64,000 nucleotides of DNA from Batillaria attramentaria (lineage: Eukaryota; Mollusca; Gastropoda; Batillariidae), in assembly GCA_018292915.2 (NCBI GenBank), contig JACVVK020000547.1, forward strand, positions 244,501 to 308,500, in the 5' to 3' direction. The notes below the pieces were generated by a model that saw only the letters and a program-made list of their open reading frames with translations, did no database searches and was not told where the DNA came from. Numbering within the stretch: the stretch's first letter is position 1; the number at the start of each line of letters is the position of its first letter. Made by a program: the position numbers and the translations under genes. Positions 10,745 to 20,295 of the stretch are shown one piece after another.

Positions 10745-11520
10745 AGCTGTTTACCAATTCATAAACTTCATTCTTTTAGCAGATAAGATCATGCATACTC
10801 CTGACCAGACATCAATATGAAAATATGGGAAGAATTAGAGCACATTTTACCAATTTATAAACTTTATTCTTTCAGCAAACAAGATCACATTCCTAATCAG
10901 ACATCATTAAGAAAATATGGAAAGAATTTTAAAACTTTTTACTAATTCATAAACTTAACAATAATAATAATAACAATAATGAGTATTGTATAGGCGCTTT
11001 ACCCAATTTCATGAATCGGCTCAAAGCGCCGCGAACTGAACCCAACACGCACGCTCACGTGAATCACATGCATTCTCTCACACGCTGGACATACATTACA
11101 ATCACGTAGTCCGAAGGGTCAGCTCAGCTATTTAAATTTCGGAATTTAGAATTGCATTTAATTTTCAATTTTGGTGGGCTGAACATTTCCAAAGCAGAGG
11201 GGGGGGGGGGGAGCCGGAGTACCCGGAGAGAACCCCCGACGATCGGCCCGAATGAACGGTGCCACATACGAGAAGGAAAAATTCTTCGCCCAAAGTGGGA
11301 CTCGAACCCCTGACCTCTCGCATTGGTGACAATTCTCTTAACCACTAGACCACCGATTGCCCCGACTTTATTCTTTTAGCAGACAAGATCAAGCATACTC
11401 CTAATCATTATGAAAATATGGGAAGAATTAGAGCACTTCTTATCAAATCATAAACTTTATTCTTTCAGCAGACAAGACTATATTCCTTATGAAACATACA
11501 TGTGAAAACCTGGCAAAGAA
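10745..11520. repeat. tandem repeat, unit 91-96 bp, split by a SINE
   Basis: Units start near 10753, 10849, 10940 and about 11441. Shared blocks are ATTCATAAACTTTATTCTTT, CAGCAGACAAGATCA and GAAAATATGGGAAGAATTAG. The third unit is interrupted after ATAAACTT by SINE B (10958-11362) and resumes as ACTTTATTCTTTTAGCAGAC. Confidence 0.8.
10958..11362 (-). mobile_element. SINE family B inside a tandem repeat
   Basis: On the minus strand it runs from a tRNA-like head (GGTGGTCTAGTGGTTAAGAG, GGTTCGAGTCCC-like B box) to the GGCGCTTTGAGCC hairpin tail and (ATT)n. A short ACTT duplication may flank it. Confidence 0.85.
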
Positions 11521-11549
11521 CTACAGCACTTTTGGGCTGATGAAGCCGC

Positions 11550-12118
11550 TTTAACACATTTCGTACCGCGCATGAGTATTCCACGTTTCTGACTCTTTTT
11601 CGGTTCTGGCCTTGTATGCGAAAATAATAATAATAATAATAAATGGTATTTGTGGGGCGCATTTCTTTGAATAACACTCAATGCGCCTTCACTCACTCAC
11701 GCTCACGCACATTATACAATGATGAATGAAACACACACTGGTGAAACTGACTAGTTAGACAGAAAATTATTGGTGTTAGTTATTTGTGGCCTCACGCCGC
11801 TCAAGCCACAAAGACCAGCACGCGGCTGAGGGAATTACTGGAAGGCTTTGCGGAAAAGGAACGTTTCCAGACTGCTCTTGAAAACAGAGAGTGTGGGCGC
11901 ATTCCTCAGATCTGCAGGCAGAGAGTTCCAAAAGGCTGGAACGGCAAAACTGAAAGGCAAGATTTAACTTCCTTAAAGGCTGTTATTGCAGCACACACGA
12001 GTACAACCAAAGTGCGACACTCCCACTAAGCCAAATCTAAATCCCGCAGGCGTGAATTAATTATGATTTTTTTTTTTTTTTTTTTTGAACGAGGCCACTG
12101 GGGCACAACCCCAAACTT
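11550..12118 (+). repeat. dispersed repeat E, interrupted by a LINE and cut by a MITE
   Basis: The left part, 11555-11618, contains CATTTCGTACCGCGCATGAG. The right part, 11956-12118, contains GCACACACGAGTAC, ACACTCCCACTAAGCC and GAGGCCACTGGGGCACAACC. Repeat E at 34553-34893 and 59829-60200 shows the two parts adjacent, so 11619-11955 is an insertion. Confidence 0.75.
11619..11955 (-). pseudogene. LINE 3' end: RT ORF C-terminus plus 3' UTR
   Basis: Reading minus from 11955, the frame ends FWNSLPADLRNAPTLSVFKS...FLFRKAFQ with a stop at 11835-11837. This is the conserved C-terminal signature of jockey/CR1-like LINE reverse-transcriptase ORFs. A 3' UTR of about 200 bp follows and ends in a hairpin (GGCGCATTGAG...AATGCGCC) and (ATT)n at 11623-11643. 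It is 5'-truncated at insertion. The catalytic palm is absent. Confidence 0.85.
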
Positions 12119-12119
12119 A

Positions 12120-12542
12120 CAGTCTTCACAAAAAGTTAAGGACCAGTCAACATAATGGGTGACAGTTTCAATAAATCAGAAAAAAATAAACGAATAAGAT
12201 TTTTCCCGTAAAATTCGGTAGCATGGTAAAGGGGTAATTAGTGAACATGGTGACCACTGTGTGGATGGCACGTGCGCGTCACACAGCATGCTTGGCGCGT
12301 TTGAAAATCTGCAATTTCGGCAAAACTAGACCGAGTTTCAGTGTTCAGTGAGCGATACCTGGGGCTTTCTGCACGGCAAAAATGAGATGCAGGTCAAAGA
12401 ATGCATCCCTGGTTATGAACTGTGCTCATTTGTTTGCCTACATAAGCCGCCGTTTCAGCGATGTTCAGCACTACACCAGCATACCGCCACGACAAATGTT
12501 GAATGATATCTGCAAGTGGTCCATAACTTTTTGTGAAGGCTG
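12120..12542. mobile_element. Tc1/mariner-type MITE with TA target duplication
   Basis: Inverted ends CAGTCTTCACAAAAAGTTA and CAGCCTTCACAAAAAGTTA (rest AGGACCA/TGGACCA) face inward. TA dinucleotides flank it at 12118-12119 and 12543-12544. At 423 bp it holds no transposase frame. It inserted into repeat E just after the CACAACCCCAAACT motif. Confidence 0.85.
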
Positions 12543-12544
12543 TA

Positions 12545-12970
12545 CTTCGTAGGAAGTGAGTTCACCAGGTATGTTCTGTACAGTTTGGTGACACGAGCTA
12601 CTGCTCGGAACTGCTAGGAATTTGACCCATCCAACTAAGCCATTGTGGCTACAGAACTGCAGACGGTAATGGAACCGAACGATATCTACCAAGCACACAA
12701 AATGAATGATGTTCTGTCAGTGATGCCCCTACCGGTCAGTCGATACCATGTCTCTACACAAGCAGACGGCGACCGGAAGGAGTCTGAGTGGTACCGGTGG
12801 AAACAGGAACCCTGCTCATTCCGCCACGCCACAAATAGGATCTTCACTGGCTATATATTTCTATTGATCATGTCAGATTGTTTTTCGTCGACACATTACG
12901 TTGATTGCCAATGCGAGACAGCCACCCCACCCCCACCCCTAAGCACATTCTGCCGTCTTGCCTTCTTTTC
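12545..12970. other. unassigned intron 11 sequence
   Basis: No recognisable exon or family repeat. Confidence 0.4.
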
Positions 12971-13521
12971 CAATAATAATAATAATGAATAGTACTTGTT
13001 TAGCGCTTAATCTCGCATGAAAGCAACTCACAGCGCTACACACACACCCACACACACACACAGACACACACACACACACACACAGACACAGACACACACG
13101 CACTGACACACTGACATGCACTACCCAGCCTGATGCAGATTGCAGTCAAAGGCACTGAAACAATGGCAGACTAGTCATAAGTGTGAAAGGCCTGACGGAA
13201 GAGATTGGTTTTCAAGTTCGATTTGAACTGGGACAGTGTGGGAAGGTCACGAAGTTCGACTGGCAGCGAGTTCCAAACATTTGGGGCGAGGAAACTGAAG
13301 GAGCGTTCGCCTGCGGTTTTCATGTTGCGCTTGGGGACTTTAAGACGCTTTTCATCGGCGGAACGAAGTGTGCGAGATGGGTGGTAAGCGCACAGCAAGG
13401 TAGACAGATACGGAGGAGGAGAGCCCTCAAAGAACCGGTATGCAAAGGTTGCAATCTTAAAGTGGCAGCGGAATTTCACGGGAAGCCAGTGGAGTTGTTT
13501 TAACAGAGGCGTGACGTGGTC
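12971..13521 (-). pseudogene. LINE 3' end: RT ORF C-terminal part plus 3' UTR
   Basis: Minus-strand translation from about 13521 reads DHVTPLLKQLHWLPVKF, then RTLRSADEKRL and FLAPNVWNSLPVELRDLPTL, then FKSNLKTNLFRQAF, with a stop just past 13171. This is the end of a non-LTR reverse-transcriptase ORF of the jockey/CR1 type. The 200-bp 3' UTR includes a CA/GT tract and ends in a hairpin (TAGCGCT...AAGCGCTA) and (ATT)n at 12971-12986. About 115 codons survive without a stop, so this copy is fairly young, but it is 5'-truncated and cannot be autonomous. Confidence 0.9.
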
Positions 13522-13638
13522 TCAATATTCATCAAAACCACCATCCTAATAATCAGAGTCCAGTACAGGGAACTCAGAAGAAGAAGGAGAAGGTTTTCCG
13601 TCAAGGTTTTTATGATCGATGGTAATAAAGAAGACATC

Positions 13639-13926
13639 CAGGGCCCCTGTGTAAAAGTCGAGGTTAATTTAACCCACGGCTACAGGCCTAACCCAGACTA
13701 GGACAAAAGAAACCCAAAAGCAAAATTAAATTTTAAAAAAAGGAAGCGAAGAAAGAAAGAAAAAAAAATCCCTCTGTAACGGCTTAGGCACCTTGCTGGA
13801 ATGGGCCCTCTTCTTGATTTAACACAAAAAAAACCAGAAAATTTAACCCTAGAGCTAGTTTAGTTCGAGGTTAGACTCTAACCCGGGGCTAAAAGCCCTA
13901 ACCTCGACTATTACATACGGGCCCTG
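13639..13926. mobile_element. MITE family H, intact copy
   Basis: The 288-bp element starts CAGGGCCC and ends GGGCCCTG. The ends extend into imperfect inverted repeats of about 30 bp (GTAAAAGTCGAGGTTA and GTAATAGTCGAGGTTA). No target duplication is clear. A second copy, split by another transposon, is at 38452-40441. Confidence 0.75.
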
Positions 13927-13929
13927 GTC

Positions 13930-14630
13930 GACTGTGTGGTTATCGGTATCTGATGTCCAAAAGCACATTCTCAATTCCAAATCGGAAAAGTGCACAGTAC
14001 TCTCTTACCCGCACCCTCAAACCAACCCTCCCTAAAAGCACGAAGTAAAACAAAACAGAACAGGAACTCTCCCTTTTCAGGCAGCTTAAGAGATTATTCT
14101 GAATAAGAACCCTGTAAAACTACGGTCCCCTTCACGCAAGAAACATGCTGGGGTTTTTTGTTTGTTTTTTTAAACATGGTTTGCTGACTCAGGGGTAAGC
14201 TTAGCACCATCGTAAATACATTAAGTCGGTGAATTATGTAAATCAGTATAAAGAAACACGAGAAAACAGGGTCAGAAACAGCATAATTATTCTTTTGCGC
14301 TGTTGTATACAGATACGGAAAGGACAAGGAGACATCAATCAGACTCAGAAAACAGACAAAACATGCACAGTTTTAGGCAAAGGGAAAACTACATTTACTG
14401 GAGAGAAAAAAAATCCCGGATTTTATAGTTTCCGTTTTCTTGTTTACTTAACTTTTAAACTTTTAAAAACAGACAACTTTTCAACTTTCATTTTAAACTC
14501 TGCCGGTCAGTGATACGACTTTTGTTGACAGAAATACGAAACAGCAAGAACCTGGCTAAACTTATAATCTAATTGTACTTTTAAAATGTGATGCTGCCCT
14601 TCCAATGTGAGAAATGCTCTCAAGCAACTA

Positions 14631-14631
<1 letters not shown>
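13930..14631. other. unassigned intron 11 sequence
   Basis: AT-rich. No exon or family repeat recognised. Confidence 0.4.

Positions 14632-14715
<84 letters not shown>
14632..14715. repeat. (GT)n microsatellite
   Basis: About 42 GT units. Confidence 0.95.
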
Positions 14716-14719
<4 letters not shown>

Positions 14720-15007
14720 CCCTCCTTTGTCTTGCAACCCTGTGATGCGACTGAAGACTGAAGCCAGTGTCTATGTTCACTTACTCTGCGCATTGCACAA
14801 GCCTAAAATTCCTCGCAGGGCCCCCAGCAAAGATTACCTGTGGGATCAATCACAGGCATTTGGTCGGTCGAGCGACAAACCAATCAGACTGCTGCTCAAC
14901 GACCAAACTGCCAACAATCTTGATTGTCACAGAAACGTTAGAAGGGCAGAGCAAAAGCCTGTCTAAGAGTAAGACAGAAAGTGGGCTAACATCGCATCAA
15001 TCATGTT

Positions 15008-15385
15008 GAGGTGGTCGGTGGTCTAATGGTTAAGGAGACTTCGTTACCAACGCGAGAGGTCAGGTTCGCCTCCCACTCCGGATGAAGAATTTTTCTCGTG
15101 CGTGGCGCCGTTCGTTCGGGCCGATCGTCCAGGGTTCTCGCCGGGTACTCCGGCTTCCTCCCCCTTTGCTTTCGAAAAGTTAACACACAAAATTTGAAAA
15201 TGAATGCAATTCTAAATTCCGAAACTTAAACAGATGAGCTGACCCTTCGCACCAAGTGATTGTGTTCATGTCTAGTGTCTGAGAGGATGCGTGTGATTCA
15301 CGTGAGCGTGCGTCTTGGGTTCAGCTCGCGGCGCTTTGAGGCAATTCAAGAAACTGGGTAAAGCGCCTACACAACACACATTTAA
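15008..15385 (+). mobile_element. SINE family B
   Basis: Head GGTCGGTGGTCTAATGGTTA, body GGGTACTCCGGCTTCCTCCC, 3' GGCGCTTTGAGGC...GGTAAAGCGCC. The (ATT)n tail is lost. It lies 75 bp from MLH1 exon 11, on the intron 11 side, antisense to the gene. Confidence 0.85.
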
Positions 15386-15459
15386 TATTACATTTTTTAT
15401 CATTTTAAAGGTTGCACAGTTACCATGGTGTTCAGTGAAACCTTGGCGACGGCCTTTAC

Positions 15460-15613
15460 CTGTGCAAAGAACGTCCTGGATGTGTTGGCGGAAAGAAGTT
15501 TCGTCTCGATGGCGCCCTGGACACTGGCGATAATGGCTTCCTCGTGTAGAAAGTGCACCTCGTGTTTCGTGGGGTGGACGTTAACGTCGACATTCTGCGG
15601 CAAGATCTCCAGG
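15460..15613 (-). CDS. MLH1: MLH1 exon 11, mismatch-repair ATPase
   Basis: This 154-bp exon is the same length as human exon 11. The acceptor CCCTAG precedes 15613, and the donor CACAG|GTAAAG follows 15460. Its first base completes the Ser codon begun in exon 10. The translation then reads [39 protein letters not shown] and ends RTFFAQ. The [16 protein letters not shown] block is the MutL-family signature at the end of the N-terminal GHKL ATPase and transducer region, and the invariant Lys of VHPTK is present. MLH1 pairs with PMS2, PMS1 or MLH3 in the nucleus to direct excision after MutS binds a mismatch. No stop or frameshift is seen. Confidence 0.97.
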
Positions 15614-15949
15614 CTAGGGCACAAACATGACAAGGTCATCAATCTCTGGCTTCTCCAGCAAAAGGGCAAAAAAAAATAAATGACAAGATTATCAACCTAT
15701 GAATTCTCCATAGGTGTGCGTGTGTGTGTCGGGGGGGGGGGGGGGGGCGCTCTCAAATGATTAAGCAGTGAGCTTAGCATAATCTGAAAAGCATTTAGCC
15801 TAACAATGATGCAAATTAGTGTTAAAAAAACACAGAAAAACTGGAAAGGGCGTTTTGTGATAGCATGTTCTTCTCCACTGATGTGTTTGTGTGCATCTCG
15901 CAAAAGAGGAACGAAATATCGACCAGAAACAGAAAACATACAGCACCGC

Positions 15950-16030
15950 CATCTTCCTCTTAGACCTGTATTTGATATGACAGTTATGAGGAGGAAAAGG
16001 ACGTTAAAATAGTAGTAAACAACCAACCAA
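15950..16030 (+). mobile_element. SINE family A, old 3' remnant
   Basis: TATTTGATATGACAG...GGAAAAGGACGTTAAA corresponds to the family A body. The head is missing. Confidence 0.45.
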
Positions 16031-16064
16031 TGAACGGGGCAACAGGTGTACGGTTCACTCGTGC

Positions 16065-16067
<3 letters not shown>

Positions 16068-16141
<74 letters not shown>
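16068..16141. repeat. (GT)n microsatellite
   Basis: About 36 GT units in MLH1 intron 10. Confidence 0.95.
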
Positions 16142-16142
<1 letters not shown>

Positions 16143-16347
16143 GTCGTTTTTGCTCGTTTGCTTGGCTAGAGGGTTAGTTTTAATTCAGCAGGTGCAGACA
16201 GCTCCGGAAGTTGCAGGAGCGCAGAAGGGATGGGAGGGGCGGGGAGGAAGGGGGTCTAACTATACTCGATCCTTGCGACTGAAAGAAAGAAAAAAAAAAC
16301 CCTCAAAAACAGTAGGTTAACGAACTTTAATATCTGAAGCAGGGAAG

Positions 16348-16555
16348 GGGAAAAAAAAAAAAAAAAAAAAAAAAACACCAGCGCTTCCGCCGCCTGCCGA
16401 ACTCCGGTAGGAATTGGAGACACGAAACAGTATCAGGGGAGCTGGAGCTGCAGAGGCAGAGAGAGGGAGAAGGTGAGGGGGGGGAGGGGGGCACGAGGCG
16501 ATGAGAGGAAAAAAAGAGAAATCATGTCGGGGCGCTGAAGAGAAAGAACGGGAGA

Positions 16556-16588
<33 letters not shown>

Positions 16589-16694
16589 ACTTTATTTATC
16601 AACGGTAAACGTTTTGACAGAAATTCGCCAGTTTGCAAACTTGCCGTTGCTAATACTACAGAGACTATCTACTGAGGAAAAAAGGAAGCAAAAT

Positions 16695-16738
<44 letters not shown>

Positions 16739-16740
16739 AT
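16348..16740. repeat. poly-A, G-rich, (GAT)n and (GA)n tracts
   Basis: Poly-A lies at 16350-16375, GAT repeats at 16556-16585 and GA repeats at 16698-16735. Between them, CTTTATTTATCAACGGTAAA belongs to the tail family also seen near 6380 and 55710. Confidence 0.8.
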
Positions 16741-17099
16741 CAACACAGAAAATAACTGTGCACTAAAACTAAGAGAGAGAGGGGTCAGCACAGGGACGCC
16801 GAGCGGGTGAAAAGCCCCCCCCCCCCCCCCAATATATTCCATAAGCATGGAGGGCGGGGGGCGACTCACTGCCCCTGTGGCGATTGGCGGATTGAGGGAC
16901 AATCCTTGCTGCAGGTCCTGCACACTTGGCAGTTCATTCCCTTGAGCCGACGGCGACGATTCCAGCCTCGCCACTCTATCCACTGTATCTGATGCAATAC
17001 ATTCCCGTCTGCTCTCTGTGCCCGAAGCTCTTCGAATTACTACGCGGAGTGACCTCAACACTCTTGCATACACATAATTATCGCTTTTCGCTTTGCGTT

Positions 17100-17215
17100 C
17101 AGCCTTCTTCGGGCCCAGTGGCAGTCCGTACGATGCTGTGACTGTACGTGTGTATTCAGAGTGGTACGATGATGGTAGACACTACGAAAAACAGTCCACA
17201 TGTCAGCCTAGAAAT
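17100..17215 (+). repeat. dispersed repeat I, partial
   Basis: GCTGTGACTGTACGTGTGTA...GATGATGGTAGACACTACGAA aligns with 50893-50955 (GCTGTCACTGTGCAGGTGTC...ATACCACGAA). Family nature unknown. Confidence 0.5.
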
Positions 17216-17240
17216 ACAGGAAATTGGGCCTTTAAACAAC

Positions 17241-17375
17241 ACGGGTGGGTAGTAGTTGCGGGTGCTTGAGGGTTTAACGTACTTTTCCACCACATACGGG
17301 TGATAACAAATACGGGGTAAAGAGAGAAAAAACATGACCAGCACAAATAGCTCGCCCCAGTCAGGGAATCGATTA
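17241..17375 (-). mobile_element. SINE family A, diverged
   Basis: Minus-strand body GGTTTAACGTACTTTTCCACC (as read on plus) and a degraded head. TGATATCACC is mutated to TGATAACAAA. Confidence 0.6.
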
Positions 17376-17675
17376 GCACAACACGGCGTCTTGAATCAGA
17401 GAAAGAAGCTGACAAAAACAGACAGTCAAATGCAGGCGCAGCTGCGTTAAACATACGGGCGTCATCGCCGTCACGGTGAAGGTCAGTGCCACTTTTCCTG
17501 ATTTCCGGGCTGCTCGTCGGGGGTTTCTCTCCGGGCCGTCCGGCTTTCTTCGCCAAACGAAATTCGTAACTAGGTACATGTAAATGGCTGGCGCTAAACC
17601 GCGGCACGATCATCCTCCTCCCCCTCCCCATCCACTCCACCACCACCCGAGAGCTACCCAAATGAAATTTCCCGA

Positions 17676-17748
17676 AAGGGTGGGTGGGTGTTTGGGGGCT
17701 GAACGTATTTTCCATCACATAGGGGTCATATGAAAAGACGGGGTAACG

Positions 17749-17784
<36 letters not shown>

Positions 17785-17870
17785 GCGCATAAATATCTGG
17801 CTCCCAGTCGGGATTTGAACTCACGACCCGAGCTTTGAAAGCCAAACGCTCTACCATTCGGTTATCCGAA
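17676..17870 (-). mobile_element. SINE family A with an internal (CA)n expansion
   Basis: Head and B box (GGATTTGAACTCACGACCCG as read on plus) and the 3' half are both present. The central CGTTTTTCTC-like segment is replaced by CA repeats at 17752-17782. Confidence 0.75.
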
Positions 17871-17993
17871 AATTGGTTCACCTCGAAAATAGGTGAGTGG
17901 CGCTGCACCGCGGCACGCGCTTTCGGCCTCGGGGAAAGTTACACGAATTTCCTGAAAGGAATGATGACGTTCTACTGCTTGTATGTAACAAGT

Positions 17994-18170
17994 AGGGTGG
18001 GTGGGTGGGTGTTTAGAAATTTAACGTCCTCTTCCACCACGTAAGGCTGATATCAAAGACGGGGCAACGAGAAAAAGGCCAGCACAATTTTTTGGCCCCA
18101 GCCAGGATTCGAACTCACGACCGAGCCTTGGGAGTCCAACGCTCTACCATTCGGCTGTCCCGGTTCCCCA
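17994..18170 (-). mobile_element. SINE family A, full length, next to MLH1 exon 10
   Basis: All family parts are present from the GGGTGGGTGGG tail to the GGTTCCC head end. It lies 58 bp downstream of the exon 10 donor in intron 10, in the same transcriptional orientation as MLH1. Confidence 0.85.
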
Positions 18171-18228
18171 TGTAATAAGTACTGAATAAGTACACAACTA
18201 ATGATGAAGAAGAGTGGCTTTCCCTTAC

Positions 18229-18322
18229 CTGAGGTAGATGAAGGGGTGAGTGCCCTTGGGGAGATAAGCCTGGTACACCGTGTCGATGGCCTTTCTCAGG
18301 GCGCTAGAGTCCACCAGCCGAT
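18229..18322 (-). CDS. MLH1: MLH1 exon 10, mismatch-repair ATPase
   Basis: This 94-bp exon is identical in length to human exon 10. The acceptor GTCGACAG precedes 18322, and the donor CTCAG|GTAAGG follows 18229. Its first two bases (AT) complete the His codon started by the final C of exon 9, giving FINHRLVDSS. The rest reads [20 protein letters not shown], then IYLS. This is the second fold of the N-terminal domain, the ribosomal S5 domain 2-like transducer, which carries the Lys-containing loop contacting the nucleotide in MutL proteins. The last two bases (AG) are completed by exon 11. Confidence 0.97.
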
Positions 18323-18473
18323 CTGTCGACAGGAATCACAGTCACTCAGACATTCACATTAATTTTGTGTTTCGGAATTTCCAAATCAACACATTTAAAG
18401 GAAATCTTGGAAGTAAATCTTCCTGAGATTGTTTGCGAAATCACAAAAACACAACAACAACAACAAAACAACG

Positions 18474-18745
18474 AAAAGAAAACACCCCCCCCCCCCCAAA
18501 AAAAAAACCAAAAAAAAAAAAAAACAACTATGAATTTTATGTGAAACCTGATACACGCTCATTTCCTGCACACCTGCGCATCGTAAAACCCTGACCCATT
18601 TAACGAATTTTTATTTTTGTTGCGAACCTACTCGTCCAGATGTTTTAAAAAAAAGAAAAGAAAAAAAAAAAGAAAGCCACTAAACATTACTTCTCCTGCA
18701 CATCCTCCTCCGCCCCCCCCCCCCACCCCCCCCCCCCCCAAAAAA
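18474..18745. repeat. poly-C and poly-A runs
   Basis: C runs lie at 18486-18497 and 18713-18740, and A-rich runs at 18498-18524, 18648-18674 and 18740-18752. Confidence 0.8.
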
Positions 18746-19010
18746 AAAAAAAATTCAGGCAGCAAAATGAGTAGTTTTCATACAATACTGTCACGCACCA
18801 GCATATTTGCATTTTAAAGGTTAACTTGTGGCGCTTGGGTTTTTTTATGAATTTTCTGGGAAACTTGATACTTGCTCATTTCCTGCAAGTTCTCAAGACC
18901 CTGACCCATTTAACAAATAAATATTTTTGTTACGAACTGACTCTGTGACTCGTCCAGATGTAAAACAACGAAGCCACTAAAACATTACCCAAAAAAAAAA
19001 ATCAAGCATC
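18531..19010. repeat. direct duplication, about 315 bp apart
   Basis: 18531-18700 and 18848-19000 share GCTCATTTCCTGCA, CCTGACCCATTTAAC, ACTCGTCCAGATGT and GCCACTAAA-CATTAC. Confidence 0.7.
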
Positions 19011-19034
19011 AAAATCTCAGCAAAATCTCTGTAC

Positions 19035-19130
19035 AGATGCCTTTCAAATTCAAATAAATCTTTATTATCCCAAATGGGAAATTCGGTCGTGGTGGACTTA
19101 AACCGAAAAGCAGACAATGTATGAAACTTA
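19035..19130 (-). repeat. LINE-like 3' tail
   Basis: On the minus strand: CCATTTGGGATAATAAAGAT followed by TTATTTGAATTTGAA. The GGGATAATAAAG plus short terminal repeat is a common non-LTR 3' end. A related plus-strand end lies at 20147-20162. Confidence 0.5.
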
Positions 19131-19133
19131 AAA

Positions 19134-19313
19134 TGGGTGGGTGGGTGAGTGGTGTTTGGGAGTTTTACGTCCTTTTCCACCACGTAAAGGTGATATCAAA
19201 GACGGAGGAACGAGAAAAAGGCCAGCACAAATATTTGTCCCAAGCCAGGATTCGAACTCACGACACGAGCATTGAGGATCCAACGCTCTACCATTCGGCT
19301 ATCCCGGCTCCCC
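19134..19313 (-). mobile_element. SINE family A, full length
   Basis: Complete from the CACCC-rich tail to GGGGAGCCGGGATAGCC on minus. B box GAGTTCGAATCCTGGC. Confidence 0.85.
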
Positions 19314-19594
19314 GCAACTTAAAATGAAAAACATACAGACTAATATATAACACACTTAAAATCTGATAAAGATTTCTATTTAATTTAGTATCACCGTAAT
19401 TATTCTAAATATTAATAATGTTAATAAGGTGCATCATTTAAAATAACTATTAAAGCTACATCGTCTGGTTTGCCTTGTTTTCAACTGTTACAGAAAGCAA
19501 CACAACTTACACATATAATTTATCTGGCTGAAACTAAGGCTCTGGTGTGCTCCTAGTGGCACAGAGGTCTTTTGTTGAAGAGTACAGAGCCGTT

Positions 19595-19738
<144 letters not shown>

Positions 19739-19739
19739 T

Positions 19740-20160
19740 GAGATCTCGGAAACTCTCCCACGTTTGAGATAAGAAAATGTTTTGGGTGGAGCAGTCCCAA
19801 GATCACAAATCAGTTGACGGCACCTCTTAGTATCTCCGCCGCACAAGTACTTCTTTCTTACGTAAGACATAATTAAGCACCATATCAAACATAGTTCCGA
19901 CATCTCAGTAAAGAATTATAGCACTTTTGAACTGAACGACGTCGCTTTAAGATAAACTAACATATACATGTATTCATTACAGTAATGCAGTATCACAAGT
20001 CTCCTCTATCCATCAAACCTTGCCTTGCTCTACATGTTGCTCATATTGCCAAATCTCTGTTCTAATTGTAGTGTTTATTATGCATTATCTTACGTGTATT
20101 TTGATGTGTATTATTGTTTTGTTTGTCCAACACATCCATATTTCGTTCTGGGATAATAAA
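19740..20160 (+). other. mostly unassigned, ending in a LINE-like tail
   Basis: The last 120 bp end TTCTGGGATAATAAAG, a non-LTR-type 3' end. Nothing coding is seen. Confidence 0.4.
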
Positions 20161-20250
20161 GGTAGGTAGGTAGGTAGGTAGGTAGGTAGGTAGGTAGGTA
20201 GGTAGGTAGGTTGGTAGGTTGGTTGGTTGGTTGGTTGGTTGGTTGGTTGG

Positions 20251-20293
<43 letters not shown>
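20161..20293. repeat. compound tetranucleotide array (GGTA)n-(TTGG)n-(TTGA)n
   Basis: Three related 4-bp motifs follow each other: GGTA to about 20212, TTGG to 20252 and TTGA to 20293. The array starts right after the GGGATAATAAA tail, so it probably grew from the retroposon's terminal repeat. Confidence 0.9.

Positions 20294-20295
<2 letters not shown>

Larger units (their letters stand above)
10321..15459 (-). other. MLH1 intron 11 (5139 bp)
   Basis: Defined by the exon 11 donor (CAG|GTAAAG) and the exon 12 acceptor. It contains a 95-bp minisatellite, two SINE B copies, two LINE 3' ends, a mariner MITE, a repeat E copy and a family H MITE. Confidence 0.85.
15614..18228 (-). other. MLH1 intron 10 (2615 bp)
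   Basis: It lies between exons 10 and 11. It holds GT, GA and ATG microsatellites, one repeat I copy and at least three antisense-read SINE A copies near its 5' end. Confidence 0.9.
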
